Counted from the stretch's first letter, positions 44,869 through 53,646 are shown. The stretch: DNA of 64,000 nucleotides from Streptomyces sp. NRRL F-6492 (GCF_001280125.1 NZ_LGEG01000256.1:5713-69712), one strand, 5' to 3'. Program-made: numbers and translations. The notes: generated by a model from the letters alone, not told the origin.

Positions 44869-45456
44869 TTAGGGACGGCGGTAGACGCAGACGTTCACGC
44901 CGTGCGGGCTGGTGGTGGTGGAGACCGGTACGAGGGTGCGCAGGGCGCCGTCCGCGGGGAAGATCGACTTTCCGCCGCCGAGGAGCACCGGCATGACGAT
45001 CAGGCGGAGTTCGTCGACCAGGTCCTCGGCCAGGAGGATGCGGACGAGGGTGGGGCTGCCCAGGACGAGGAGGTCGCCGCCGGGGGCCTCGCGGAGTTCG
45101 CGGAGGCGGTCCACGGCCTTGTCGCCGTGAACGAGCCGGGTGTTGTGCCAGCTGAGGTCGGCCTCGTGGAGGGTGTCCGAGACGACGTACTTCGGGAGCG
45201 CGTTCATCCGGTCGGCGAAGGGGTCGCCGGCCCGCTCCGGCCAGGCGTTCGCCATCGTCCGCCAGGTGCGGCGGCCGAAGAGCAGGGCGTCCGCCCGCTC
45301 CGTGGCCTCGGCGAACGCGCCGCCCACCACCTCCGGGTCGAAGAAGGGGTGCGACCAGCCGCCGTGGGCGAAGCCGCCGTCGGTGTCCTCCTCCGGGCCG
45401 CCCGGCGCCTGGACGACGCCGTCGAGGCTGATGAACTCGCTGATGACGATGCGCAT
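44869..45456 (-). CDS. Dihydrofolate-reductase-like (RibD C-terminal domain) reductase
   Basis: A 195-residue YyaP/YwjB-type protein with the RibD C-terminal / DHFR fold: MRIVISEFISLDGVVQAPGG, DALLFGRRTWRTMA, LLVLGSPTLVRILLAEDLVDELRL and MPVLLGGGKSIFP (NADPH-binding region). Such small reductases are common in Streptomyces, and their substrate is generally unknown. ATG at 45456; the strand is opposite to the island border terminator. Confidence 0.88.
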   Translation of the reverse strand: MRIVISEFISLDGVVQAPGGPEEDTDGGFAHGGWSHPFFDPEVVGGAFAEATERADALLFGRRTWRTMANAWPERAGDPFADRMNALPKYVVSDTLHEADLSWHNTRLVHGDKAVDRLRELREAPGGDLLVLGSPTLVRILLAEDLVDELRLIVMPVLLGGGKSIFPADGALRTLVPVSTTTSPHGVNVCVYRRP

Positions 45457-45879
45457 GGGTGCGGTCCTCTTCCTGGGGGTCTCCGGGGTTCCCGCGGCCG
45501 GTTCCCGGTTCCTGCTTCTCGGTGCTGCTTCCCGCTCCTGGAGCTCCGGGAGTTCCGGGGCTCCGCGTGTCCGGGGCTCCGGGTCTCCGGGTGTTCCGGG
45601 TTTTCTGGGGGGCGTGGGGTCCCCGGCCCCTCCGGGTACCCCCGTGTCCTCCCTGATTCGCCGGGCTTTCCGGGTGCCTTCCCCGCCGTGGGGTAGGAAA
45701 GCCGCGGGGCACGTGAGGGAAGACGGCCCGGCGGGCGGGAAATCATCGCTCCCGGAAGGTCTTTCCGCCGCGGCTTCCCCGTGGATCCCGTGCGGAGCCC
45801 TTCCGCCGAACGGCTTCGTCCGGGACGCGGGGCACAGGGGCGTGGGGAAAGGTGGAGACGGAACGTGGAGGTGGGGACG
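45457..45879. other. Divergent promoter region with low-complexity DNA
   Basis: 423 bp between the DHFR-like gene and the lipid kinase. It has irregular GGG/CCGG-rich micro-repeats (for example CCGGGGTTTTCTGGGG and repeats of TCCGGG at 45540-45660). No gene or clear operator. Confidence 0.5.
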
Positions 45880-47247
45880 GTGACGGCGAGCGGAGCCGGT
45901 GGTCCGGCGAAGACGGCCCGACGACTGGCGCGCTGTGCGCTGCTCGCGGCGGTGGCCGCGGTCGTGGTGCTGCTGATAGCGCTGGGCGGCGGCGGGGTCC
46001 TGATCCTCGTGAGCGGACTCGTGGGCCTCGCCCTGTCGGCCGTGGGCATCTGGTGGTTCCTCGCCCACCGGGGGCCGCTGCGCGCGCTCGGCGCGCTGCT
46101 CGCGGTGGCCGCGCCCCTCACGGTCCTCACCCTGTACGTCGTCGGGGGCGTCTGGCCGAACGCCCTCGTGGCCCTCGCCCTCTGGGGCGTGGCCCTGCTC
46201 TGCGCCCGGTCCGCCCTGCGCCGCCCGGAGGAGGACGCGGCCGGGACGATGCGGGGCGAGCGCGCGGCCCGGCCCGAGAGACCTGTTCTGATCATGAACC
46301 CGAAGTCCGGCGGCGGAAAGGTCGGTCAGTTCGGGCTCGTCGAGAAGGCCGAGGAGCTGGGCGCCCGGGTGATCCTCCTCGACCCGTCCGCCGACAACGA
46401 CGTCACCGGACTCGCCGAGCGGGCCGTGGCCGAGGGCGCCGACCTGCTCGGCGTGGCCGGCGGCGACGGCACGCAGGCGCTGGTCGCCGCCGTGGCCGCC
46501 GATCACGACGTGCCGTTCCTCGTCATCTCGGCCGGCACCCGCAACCACTTCGCCATGGACCTCGGCCTCGACCGCACCGACCCGTCGACCTGTCTGAACG
46601 CCCTGACCGACGGCGAGGAGCTCCGGGTCGACCTCGGCACCGTCTCCGGCCGCGCCTTCGTCAACACCGTCTCCTTCGGGGTGTACGCGGACGTGGTCCA
46701 CCACCCCGAATACCGTGACGCGAAGGCCGGCACCGCCCTCGACGCCCTCCCCGACCTGCTCCAGGGCGGCGACGGCGACCGTGTCGACGCGATCGTCGAC
46801 GGGACCCTGGTCGACGCCCAGCAGGCGCTCCTGGTCAGCAACAACCCCTACGCCACCCCCGATCCGCTCAGCGCCGACCCCGCCCGAAGACCCCGTCTCG
46901 ACGGCGGCGAACTCGGTGTGATCGGCGTCCGGGTGGAGGGGGCGCTCCAGGCCGCCGAGCTGGCGGTACGGGGGACCCAGGCGGCCGCCCTGAACGTCCT
47001 GACGGCCCGTAGGGTCGAGGTCACCTGCGACAGCGGTGACGGCCCCCTCTCCGTCGCCGTCGACGGCGAGGCCCTGACCCTGCCCGCCCCGGTCGTCTGC
47101 ATCCTCCGCCCGCGCGCCCTGCGGGTGCTCGTGCCCCGCGACCGGCCGGGCACCACGCCCCCGCGACCGCCCCTCGACTGGCGGCGCATCACCGAACTCG
47201 CCTTCCACACCCACCCCCATCACCGACCTCCGAGGAGCGGCGCATGA
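45880..47247 (+). CDS. Diacylglycerol/lipid kinase-family protein with N-terminal membrane domain
   Basis: A 455-residue protein: three to four hydrophobic segments in residues 15-105, then a DAGK catalytic domain with NPKSGGGKV, the GGDGT nucleotide motif (GVAGGDGTQALVAAV), SAGTRNHFAMDLGL and the C-terminal SVAVDGEAL region. Substrate may be diacylglycerol or another membrane lipid. GTG at 45880 has GGAGG nine bases upstream; GTG at 45865 is an alternative. It overlaps the PAP2 gene by four bases (ATGA), pairing a lipid kinase with a lipid phosphatase. Confidence 0.85.
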   Translation: MTASGAGGPAKTARRLARCALLAAVAAVVVLLIALGGGGVLILVSGLVGLALSAVGIWWFLAHRGPLRALGALLAVAAPLTVLTLYVVGGVWPNALVALALWGVALLCARSALRRPEEDAAGTMRGERAARPERPVLIMNPKSGGGKVGQFGLVEKAEELGARVILLDPSADNDVTGLAERAVAEGADLLGVAGGDGTQALVAAVAADHDVPFLVISAGTRNHFAMDLGLDRTDPSTCLNALTDGEELRVDLGTVSGRAFVNTVSFGVYADVVHHPEYRDAKAGTALDALPDLLQGGDGDRVDAIVDGTLVDAQQALLVSNNPYATPDPLSADPARRPRLDGGELGVIGVRVEGALQAAELAVRGTQAAALNVLTARRVEVTCDSGDGPLSVAVDGEALTLPAPVVCILRPRALRVLVPRDRPGTTPPRPPLDWRRITELAFHTHPHHRPPRSGA

Positions 47248-47834
47248 CCCACGACACGCCCACCATGACCGCCCGGGCGGTGCTGCACGATCTCCGCGCC
47301 ATCGACGGTGCCGTGTACGCCGCCGTGGCCGCCACGCCCACGCCCACCCTGGACACGGCCCTCCGCCGGCTCTCCAGAACGGCCGACCACTCCAAGATCT
47401 CCTTCTCCGTCGCGGCCGTGCTCGCCCTCTTCCCGGGCCGTCCCCGCCGGGCCGCGCTCGCCGGGGTCGGGGCGATCGCGGTGGCCTCGGCCTCGGCGAA
47501 CCTGCTGGGCAAGCGGCTCGTCCGCAGACCGCGGCCGGACCGGGAGGCGGCCCGCGTGGTGGCGGGGCGGCACGTCCCCATGCCGGACTCGGCCTCGTTC
47601 CCCTCGGGACACACCGCGTCGGCCGTCGCCTTCGCCACCGCCGTGGGGGTGGTGCTGCCCGCCGCGGCCGCGCCCCTCGGGATCCTGGCGTCGACGGTGG
47701 GGTACTCCCGCGTCCACACCGGTGTGCACTATCCGGGCGACGTCGCCGCGGGCGCCGTCCTCGGTGTGGTCAGTGCCGCCGTCTCCCTGGCGGCCGGTGC
47801 CTCCCTGACCCGCCACCGCCTGCGGCGAAAATAG
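47244..47834 (+). CDS. PAP2-family membrane phosphatase
   Basis: A 196-residue protein with four to five hydrophobic segments and the three phosphatase motifs: KRLVRRPRP, FPSGHTAS and SRVHTGVHYPGD. It likely dephosphorylates phosphatidic acid or undecaprenyl-type lipids. Coupled translation with the kinase points to a futile-cycle or switch arrangement on the same lipid pool. Confidence 0.9.
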   Translation: MTHDTPTMTARAVLHDLRAIDGAVYAAVAATPTPTLDTALRRLSRTADHSKISFSVAAVLALFPGRPRRAALAGVGAIAVASASANLLGKRLVRRPRPDREAARVVAGRHVPMPDSASFPSGHTASAVAFATAVGVVLPAAAAPLGILASTVGYSRVHTGVHYPGDVAAGAVLGVVSAAVSLAAGASLTRHRLRRK

Positions 47835-47912
47835 CGGCGAGCGGGAGAGCGGGAGAGCGGGAGGTGCGGAGCCGGGAGAGGGGGGAGGTTCGGAGTCGGG
47901 GGAGCGGGAGGT
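47835..47912. repeat. GGGAGAGC-type micro-repeats between convergent genes
   Basis: Alternating GCGGGAGA, GGAGGTTCGGAG and similar units fill the gap between the PAP2 gene and the ECF sigma factor gene on the other strand. No terminator hairpin was recognised. Confidence 0.6.
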
Positions 47913-48875
47913 TCAGAGTTCGGCCCGCGCCAGTTCCTCCTGCGTGAGGTCGAGCGTGGCGAGGCGCTCCGGGTCCGCCAGGATGTGGAGCTCGACGATC
48001 CGGTCCCCGGCGATCGTGAACACCATGAGCGCGGCCGGGCGTCCGTCGACGACCGACAGGACGGCGGGCTCGCCGTTGGCCACGACCCGCAGCACCGCCT
48101 TCCGGAACCTGGAGTAGGCGAGGGCCTGCGAGACGACGGCCCTCGCTCCCCGCACCACCTGGGAGGTGGCGGCCATGAGCCGGCCGCCGTCCGCGCGCAG
48201 CACCACGTCCGGGTCGAGGACCGCGAGCAGGCCCTCGAAGTCGCCGCCGTTCGCGGCGGTGAGGAACGCGTCCGCGATCTCCCGCCGGCGCCGCGGGTCC
48301 GGGGCGGGGCCCGGGGAGGCGTCCCGCACCCGGCGGCGGGCGCGGCTGGCGAGCTGGCGAGTCGCGGCCGGGCTGCGGTCCACGACCTCCGCGATCTCGT
48401 CGAAGGGGACGGCGAACATGTCGTGCAGGACGAACGCGAGCCGTTCGGCCGGTGACAGGGTCTCCAGGACGACGAGGAGCGCGAGGCCGACGGACTCGGA
48501 GAGTTCGGCCGCGTGTTCCGGGTCGGTGGCGTCGGTGGCGTCGGCGGTGCCGACGGGGCCGGCGGCCGCGCCGACCCGGACCACCGGGTCGGGGACGTAG
48601 TACTCCAGCGGGGACTCGCGGCGCGAGCCGCGCGAGCGCAGCATGTCCAGGCAGACGCGGCCGACGACCGTGGTCAGCCAGGCGCTGAGGTTCTCCACCG
48701 CGCCGACGTCGGCGCGGCCGAGCTTGAGCCAGGTCTCCTGGACGGCGTCCTCGGCCTCGCTCAGCGAGCCCAGCATCCGGTACGCCACCGCCCGCAGACG
48801 GCCCCGGTCGGCGTCGAAGCGCCGGGCCAGGAGTTCCTCGTCGCCGTACACGCGTGCGTCCCCCTCCGCGTTCAC
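47913..48875 (-). CDS. ECF sigma factor with SnoaL-like C-terminal domain (SigJ/ECF41 type)
   Basis: A 320-residue protein: sigma region 2 (FDADRGRLRAVAYRMLGSLSEAEDAVQETWLK), a 60-residue linker with a TADATDATDPEH run, and sigma region 4 (LETLSPAERLAFVLHDMFAVPFDEIAEVV, then RQLASRARRRV). A C-terminal SnoaL-like domain (about 210-320) replaces an anti-sigma factor in this group and modulates activity. No anti-sigma gene is next to it. GTG at 48875 has GGGGGAG at nine bases. Members of the group often control nearby oxidoreductase genes. Confidence 0.92.
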   Translation of the reverse strand: MNAEGDARVYGDEELLARRFDADRGRLRAVAYRMLGSLSEAEDAVQETWLKLGRADVGAVENLSAWLTTVVGRVCLDMLRSRGSRRESPLEYYVPDPVVRVGAAAGPVGTADATDATDPEHAAELSESVGLALLVVLETLSPAERLAFVLHDMFAVPFDEIAEVVDRSPAATRQLASRARRRVRDASPGPAPDPRRRREIADAFLTAANGGDFEGLLAVLDPDVVLRADGGRLMAATSQVVRGARAVVSQALAYSRFRKAVLRVVANGEPAVLSVVDGRPAALMVFTIAGDRIVELHILADPERLATLDLTQEELARAEL

Positions 48876-49077
48876 TGTTTGGTCTCCCCCTTCGCATCCC
48901 GTCACGTCTCCGTGACGGATTCGGTCCCACGCAGGTGATGAGGAGGAGCGCGTCGGCGTCCCGGAACGTGAGATCCCCGCCACCCCGCCGCGAGCGCCCG
49001 GGATTCCCCGGGCGAAGCCCCCGACCGCCGTGGTTCCCCACTTCAACGCGGTGTCCTCCGGGCCTAATTTGATCACC

Positions 49078-49569
49078 ATGACGACGACACCGCAGGTCAA
49101 TCCCGTACTTCGCACCCCGCCGGCCTCTCCCGCCGCCGCTGCCGTGTACTTCTCCGCGAGCCTCGCCTTCCACGCCGACGTCTCCGACGTGGCCTCGGTC
49201 CTCGCCGCGGCGGCGGCCGGGGGCGCCGACCCCGGCTTCGTCCTGGTCGACACGCGGTCCACCGCCTCCTGGGACCAGGGGCACGTCCCCGGCGCCGTCC
49301 ACCTGCCGACCGCGCTCGTTCCCGAGCAGGCCGAGGAGCTGCTCGACCGGTCCGTGCCGGTCGTCACGTACTGCTGGGGCCCGGGCTGCAACGGCGCCAC
49401 CCGTGCCGCGCTCGCCCTCGCCGAGCGGGGCTTCCTGGTGAAGGAGATGCTCGGCGGCTTCGAGTACTGGGTGCGGGAGGGCTTCGCGTACGAGACGTGG
49501 GAAGGCCCCGCGGAGAAGGCCGCGGACCCCCTGACGGCCCCGGTCGACGGCGACGACTGCGGCTGCTGA
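49078..49569 (+). CDS. Rhodanese-like sulfurtransferase
   Basis: A 163-residue single rhodanese domain: FVLVDTRSTASWDQGHVPGAVHLP and the active-site loop YCWGPGCNGATRAA with the catalytic Cys. The C-terminal DDCGC adds further cysteines. It is divergent from the ECF sigma factor over about 200 bp, so it is a candidate target of that sigma factor. The ATG at 49078 has no clear ribosome-binding site. Confidence 0.9.
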   Translation: MTTTPQVNPVLRTPPASPAAAAVYFSASLAFHADVSDVASVLAAAAAGGADPGFVLVDTRSTASWDQGHVPGAVHLPTALVPEQAEELLDRSVPVVTYCWGPGCNGATRAALALAERGFLVKEMLGGFEYWVREGFAYETWEGPAEKAADPLTAPVDGDDCGC

Positions 49570-49621
49570 CGGAACCGATTTCAGGATTGCCCCGGTCATG
49601 CCGTAGAGTCATGTTTACCGA

Positions 49622-49695
49622 CGCGGGGTGGAGCAGCTCGGTAGCTCGCTGGGCTCATAACCCAGAGGTCGCAGGTTCAAATCCTGTCCCCGCTA
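49622..49695 (+). tRNA. Initiator tRNA-fMet(CAT)
   Basis: A 74-nt cloverleaf with two initiator hallmarks: no Watson-Crick pair at 1-72 (C and T) and three consecutive G-C pairs in the anticodon stem (CTGGG / CCCAG) flanking CTCATAA. T-loop TTCAAAT, discriminator A. CCA is not encoded. Confidence 0.96.
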
Positions 49696-49706
49696 CTCAG
49701 TAGCAA

Positions 49707-49740
49707 CGAAGGCCCGGATCCTCTTGGATCCGGGCCTTCG
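49707..49740 (+). terminator. Terminator of tRNA-fMet
   Basis: A 15-bp stem (CGAAGGCCCGGATCC and complement) with a 4-base loop starts 12 bp after the tRNA. Confidence 0.92.
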
Positions 49741-49770
49741 TCGTTTCCGCCCGGATGCGCGCGGTTCCGG

Positions 49771-49801
49771 TTGACCTTGACGCGACGTCAAGATCTAGCG
49801 T
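49771..49801 (+). promoter_or_regulatory. MerR-type promoter/operator of the TipA-like gene
   Basis: TTGACC (49771-49776) and TAGCGT (49796-49801) are 19 bp apart, the elongated spacing MerR activators act on. The 17-bp palindrome CTTGACGCGACGTCAAG (49776-49792) fills the spacer. Transcription would start at or next to the ATG at 49809, giving a leaderless mRNA. Confidence 0.85.
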
Positions 49802-49808
49802 TCTCGGC

Positions 49809-50549
49809 ATGGAGTGGTCGATCCAGGAGATCGCCAAGAAGGCCGGCACCACCAGCCGCACCCTCCGGCACTACGGGGAGCGCGGACTGCTGGAGCCGAG
49901 CCGGATCGGCGCGAACGGTTACCGGTACTACGACCAGGCGGCGCTCGTGCGGCTGCAGCGGATCCTGCTGCTGCGCGAGCTGGGACTCTCGCTGTCCGCC
50001 ATCGCCGAGGTCCTCACGGGCCAGCGGGACACGCCCGCCGCCCTGCGCACCCATCTCGCCCTTCTGGAGCAGGAGCGCGAGCGCATCGAACGCCGGATCG
50101 CGTCGGTGCGGACCACCCTCCACAAGACCGAGAACGGAGAGGAACTCATGGCAGACGAAATGTTCGACGGCTTCGACCACACGCGGTACGAGGAGGAGGT
50201 CACCCACCGCTGGGGCCGCGAGGCGTACGAGCAGGGCGACCGGTGGTGGCGCTCGCTGGACGACGGACAGAAGCGGGCGTTCATGGAGGAGCAGGCCGGC
50301 ATCGCCCGTGACTTCGGGAAGGCGGCGCGGGACGGCCTGGCCGCGGACAGCGACGAGGTGCAGGCCCTCGCGCGGCGCCAGGTCGCGTGGCTGTCGACCA
50401 CCACGGAGCCGACCAGGGAGTACGTGATCGGCCTCGGCCGGATGTACGTCGACGACCCTCGCTTCACCAGGAACTACGACAAGTACGGCGAGGGCACCGC
50501 GGTCCTCGTCCGGGACGCGATGGCGATCTACGCCGAGCGGAACATGTAG
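49809..50549 (+). CDS. TipA-like MerR-family regulator with TipAS domain
   Basis: A 246-residue protein close to TipAL in length. MerR winged helix: WSIQEIAKKAGTTSRTLRHYGERGLL and GYRYYDQAALVRLQRILLLRELG. A coiled coil (about 80-112) leads to a C-terminal TipAS domain (about 115-246) with the TipAS-like pattern VTHRWGREAYEQGDRWWRSL and GLGRMYVDDPRFTRNYDKYGEG. TipAS binds thiopeptide antibiotics or other multidrug ligands. The gene should activate its own promoter through the palindrome in its 19-bp spacer. A thiopeptide-binding Cys is not obvious here. Confidence 0.92.
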   Translation: MEWSIQEIAKKAGTTSRTLRHYGERGLLEPSRIGANGYRYYDQAALVRLQRILLLRELGLSLSAIAEVLTGQRDTPAALRTHLALLEQERERIERRIASVRTTLHKTENGEELMADEMFDGFDHTRYEEEVTHRWGREAYEQGDRWWRSLDDGQKRAFMEEQAGIARDFGKAARDGLAADSDEVQALARRQVAWLSTTTEPTREYVIGLGRMYVDDPRFTRNYDKYGEGTAVLVRDAMAIYAERNM

Positions 50550-50759
50550 CGCCCAGCGCCCAGCGCCCAGCTCCCGGCACCCGGCTCCCGGCTCCCGGCC
50601 CCCCGGGTTCCTGGTCGGCCCCCCGTTGGACTCCCGGCCCTCCCGCCCCCGTCCCGTACGCCAGTCGGCCGTGCGGAGTCGCCGTCCGACGGGGCGGCGG
50701 CCACCCTGGAAGGGCGCGGTACGGGGCCGCGGCCGGTCGGACCGGGCAGGAGAGAACAG

Positions 50760-51977
50760 GTGGGGCACCCCCTAGGAGCGGTGGACCGCGGCAGGCGGGG
50801 CGGTGAGGGCCGTGCCCCGTACGGCCGGGCCCGCTGGTTCCTCCGGACGCTGCCGCCGCTGATCATCGTGGGCGGTGTCCTCTTCGACGTGTCGACCCCC
50901 GCCCCGTACACCGCCTCCCCGATGCTCGCCGCCGCCCCGCTGGTCGCCGCGCCCTTCTTCTCCCTGGTCACGACGCTCCTCACCGGGATCGCCGCCGTCC
51001 TCGCCTCGGTCGGGCTCTACCTCTTCAGCGGCGACGTCACCCGGGCCCCGGCCGTCGCCGAGACCCTGACCGTGTTCACCGTCTCCGTGCTCGCCCTGCT
51101 CATCAACCGGGTGGTGCGCCGCAGCGGGGAACGGCTCGCCTCGGCTCGGGTCATCGCGGAGACCGCGCAGAAGGCGGTGCTGCCGACGCCCGCCGAGCGG
51201 ATCGGCGGGCTGCGGTGCGCGGCCCGTTACGAGGCGGCGCAGGCGGACGCGTTCATCGGCGGCGACCTCTTCGCCGTGCAGGACACCCCGCACGGGGTGC
51301 GGCTCGTGGTCGGGGACGTACGGGGCAAGGGCCTGGACGCGGTCGAGGCCGTCGCCGTCGTCATCGGCGCCTTCCGCGAGGCGGCCGAGCAGGAACGGAC
51401 CCTGGAGGGCGTGGCGCAGCGGCTCGAACGGGCGCTGGACCGGGAGGGCACCCGCCGGGACAGCCTCGACGCCGTCGAGGGGTTCACCACCGCCGTCCTG
51501 GCCGAGGTCCCGCGCTCCGACGGCAGCGGCACCTTCGACGGCTTCGTACGGGTCGTCAACCGGGGACACCCGTCCCCGCTGATGCTGTACGGCGACGGGC
51601 GGGTCGAACCGGTCGAGCCGAGCCGTCCGGCGCTGCCCCTCGGCATGGGGGAACTCGCGTCGTGGCCGGACCGTGCCGAGGCCCGGCCGTACCCGCCGGG
51701 CACGACGCTGCTCTTCTACACCGACGGCCTCTCGGAGGCGCGGAACGCGCGGGGCGTCTTCTACGACCCGGTGGAGCGGCTGGCCGGGCGGATCTTCCCC
51801 GGCCCCGAGGAGATGCTCGACGCGCTCGTGGACGACGTGCGGCTCCACACGGGCGGCGGGGCGACGGACGACATGGCGCTGCTCGCGCTGAGCCGCCCGG
51901 TGGCGGGGCAGCCGGAGCGGCGCCGGACGATGCCGGTGGTGCCGCCCGCCGGCCCCCGCCCCCGGCCGCCGGGCTGA
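50760..51977 (+). CDS. Membrane PP2C-type (SpoIIE/RsbU-like) serine phosphatase
   Basis: A 405-residue protein with three to four hydrophobic segments (about 27-120) and a cytoplasmic PP2C_SIG domain: GGDLFAVQDTPHGVRLVVGDVRGKGLDAVE, FVRVVNRGHPSPLML, LLFYTDGLSEARN and the final DDMALLAL metal site. Such phosphatases act on anti-anti-sigma factors in the many SigB-like systems of Streptomyces. No partner kinase or STAS protein is nearby. GTG at 50760 has AGGAGAG nine bases before it. Confidence 0.9.
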   Translation: MGHPLGAVDRGRRGGEGRAPYGRARWFLRTLPPLIIVGGVLFDVSTPAPYTASPMLAAAPLVAAPFFSLVTTLLTGIAAVLASVGLYLFSGDVTRAPAVAETLTVFTVSVLALLINRVVRRSGERLASARVIAETAQKAVLPTPAERIGGLRCAARYEAAQADAFIGGDLFAVQDTPHGVRLVVGDVRGKGLDAVEAVAVVIGAFREAAEQERTLEGVAQRLERALDREGTRRDSLDAVEGFTTAVLAEVPRSDGSGTFDGFVRVVNRGHPSPLMLYGDGRVEPVEPSRPALPLGMGELASWPDRAEARPYPPGTTLLFYTDGLSEARNARGVFYDPVERLAGRIFPGPEEMLDALVDDVRLHTGGGATDDMALLALSRPVAGQPERRRTMPVVPPAGPRPRPPG

Positions 51978-52249
51978 CGCCGCCACCGGCCTCCCGGAGA
52001 GCCGGGCCCCCTGCCTTCCGGCGGGCCGGTCCCAGGCCTCCCGCTGGCCCCCGTCACCAGGGGTAGTCGCGAGGTCTCCCTCCGATAACAATTGACGAAC
52101 CGTCAGATTTCAAGGGTTTGGCGATACCGCGATCCGGCCTTGCTGAAGGGGGCTCAAGTCCGACCATTCCCCACCAATTCAATGAATGATCAAGGGGGAC
52201 GGCTTGGAATCGGGACCCCCTGTCTATTAACGTTCGATAACGCAGCGCG
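51978..52249. other. Promoter region of the M23 endopeptidase mRNA
   Basis: About 270 bp from the phosphatase stop to the riboswitch. The stretch 52086-52230 is relatively AT-rich and must include the promoter that reads into the c-di-AMP riboswitch. No gene seen. Confidence 0.5.
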
Positions 52250-52412
52250 GTCGTCCCAGCCGTCGCAAGAGACGGCACCGTGCGCACGCGCCGAATCCCG
52301 AAAGGGAACCGGGGAACCACCATTTGGGGTGAATCGAGCCCTTCGCATCCGTGCGACCGGGCCCGTAGGAGACCTTCCTGCTCCGAACCCGTCAGCTAAC
52401 CCGGTAGGCGAG
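52250..52412 (+). promoter_or_regulatory. Cyclic di-AMP riboswitch (ydaO-yuaA type)
   Basis: The leader of the M23 gene carries the conserved blocks of this class in order: GCCGAATCC (52290), GAACCGGGGAACC, TTGGGGTGAATCG, GGAGACCTTCCTGCTCCGAACCC, GTCAGCTAACCCGGTAGGCG, and then a ribosome-binding site GGAAAGGAG. The same element precedes cell-wall hydrolase and rpf genes in Streptomyces. In that class c-di-AMP binding reduces expression. Borders are approximate. Confidence 0.93.
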
Positions 52413-52436
52413 AAGGAAGGAAAGGAGCGCGCCTCC

Positions 52437-53570
52437 GTGGCGTCCAACACCCCTGCCCCCGAAGCCCCCTTCGATGCCTTCGGCGGCGGTGCGGCTCCCT
52501 CCGTCCCGGGCACCGAGTGGAACCCCACCGAGGATTCCCTCCGCGCCCAGAACCGCTCCGGCGGCCGGCACCGGGTCGTCAAGCAGCGCTCCAACTTCGC
52601 CCGCTCCTCCACCGTCCTCGGCGTCGGCGTCATCGCGGCCGTCGGCGCGGGCGGCCTCGCCACCGCGCAGGAGAAGCCGCCGGTGGCCATATCGCTCCCG
52701 GACCTCCCCGACCTCGACCTGCCCGACGCCCACGACCTGCCCGGCGTCGGCGCGCTCCTGCCCGAGGCGGAGGAGCGGCAGACGGTCCCCGCCGACCGCG
52801 CCAACCCGAACCCGCTGACCTCCGCCACGTACACCACCGAGGCCGACGAGCGGGCCTCGCGGTCCGGACAGGTCACGCGGGCGAGCCTGACGACCGTCGA
52901 CGCCCCGAGCAGCGCCGACGCGGGCGAGGCCCTGCGCGCCCGCATCCTCCAGCAGGCCGAGCAGCAGCAGGCCTCCGCCGACGCCGCCGAGAAGGCCGCG
53001 GCGGAGAAGGCGGCCGCCGAGAAGGCCGCCGCCGAGGCGCGGGCCAAGGCCGACGCGGCGGAGAAGGCGGCGGCGGAGGCCAAGGCGAAGGCCGAGGCGG
53101 AGGCCAAGGCCAAGGCGGAGGCGGAAGCCAAGGCGAAGGCCGAGGCCGAGCGCCTCGCCAAGCTCGCCGCGAGCTACTCGATGCCCCTCTCCTCGTACTC
53201 CCTCACCGCCACCTACATGCAGTCCGGCTCGATGTGGTCCTCCGGCTACCACACGGGCCTCGACTTCGCCGCCCCCACCGGCACCCCGCTCAAGGCGGTC
53301 CACGGCGCCACGGTCAAGTCGGCGGGCTGGTCCGGCTCCTACGGCTACCGGATCGTCCTGGAGCTGGAGGACGGCACCGAGGTCTGGTACTGCCACCTCT
53401 CCTCCATGACGGTCAGCGCCGGCCAGACCGTGGGCACCGGCGAGACGATCGGCCGCGTCGGCGCCACCGGCAACGTCTCCGGCGCCCACCTCCACCTGGA
53501 GATCCACCCCGGCGGCGGCGACGGCGTCGACCCGGCGGCCTGGCTGCGCTCCAAGGGCCTGACGGTCTGA
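52437..53570 (+). CDS. Secreted M23-family peptidoglycan endopeptidase with coiled coil
   Basis: A 377-residue protein. After a 55-residue cytoplasmic N-terminus there is a membrane/signal segment (STVLGVGVIAAVGAGGLATAQ, about 58-78), then a Pro-rich part and an Ala/Lys/Glu coiled coil of KAAAEKAAAE and KAKAEAEA repeats (about 170-240). The LytM domain has HxxxD in SSGYHTGLDFAAP and HxH in GAHLHLEIHPGG. GGAG precedes the GTG by nine bases. The c-di-AMP riboswitch in its leader links it to control of cell-wall remodelling at spore germination and vegetative growth. Confidence 0.92.
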   Translation: MASNTPAPEAPFDAFGGGAAPSVPGTEWNPTEDSLRAQNRSGGRHRVVKQRSNFARSSTVLGVGVIAAVGAGGLATAQEKPPVAISLPDLPDLDLPDAHDLPGVGALLPEAEERQTVPADRANPNPLTSATYTTEADERASRSGQVTRASLTTVDAPSSADAGEALRARILQQAEQQQASADAAEKAAAEKAAAEKAAAEARAKADAAEKAAAEAKAKAEAEAKAKAEAEAKAKAEAERLAKLAASYSMPLSSYSLTATYMQSGSMWSSGYHTGLDFAAPTGTPLKAVHGATVKSAGWSGSYGYRIVLELEDGTEVWYCHLSSMTVSAGQTVGTGETIGRVGATGNVSGAHLHLEIHPGGGDGVDPAAWLRSKGLTV

Positions 53571-53646
53571 CCCCTCCGGGGACCGCGCGGAAGGCGGACG
53601 GGAACCGGGCGGAATACGCCCGGCGGCGGGGACCGTTGTCCACCCC

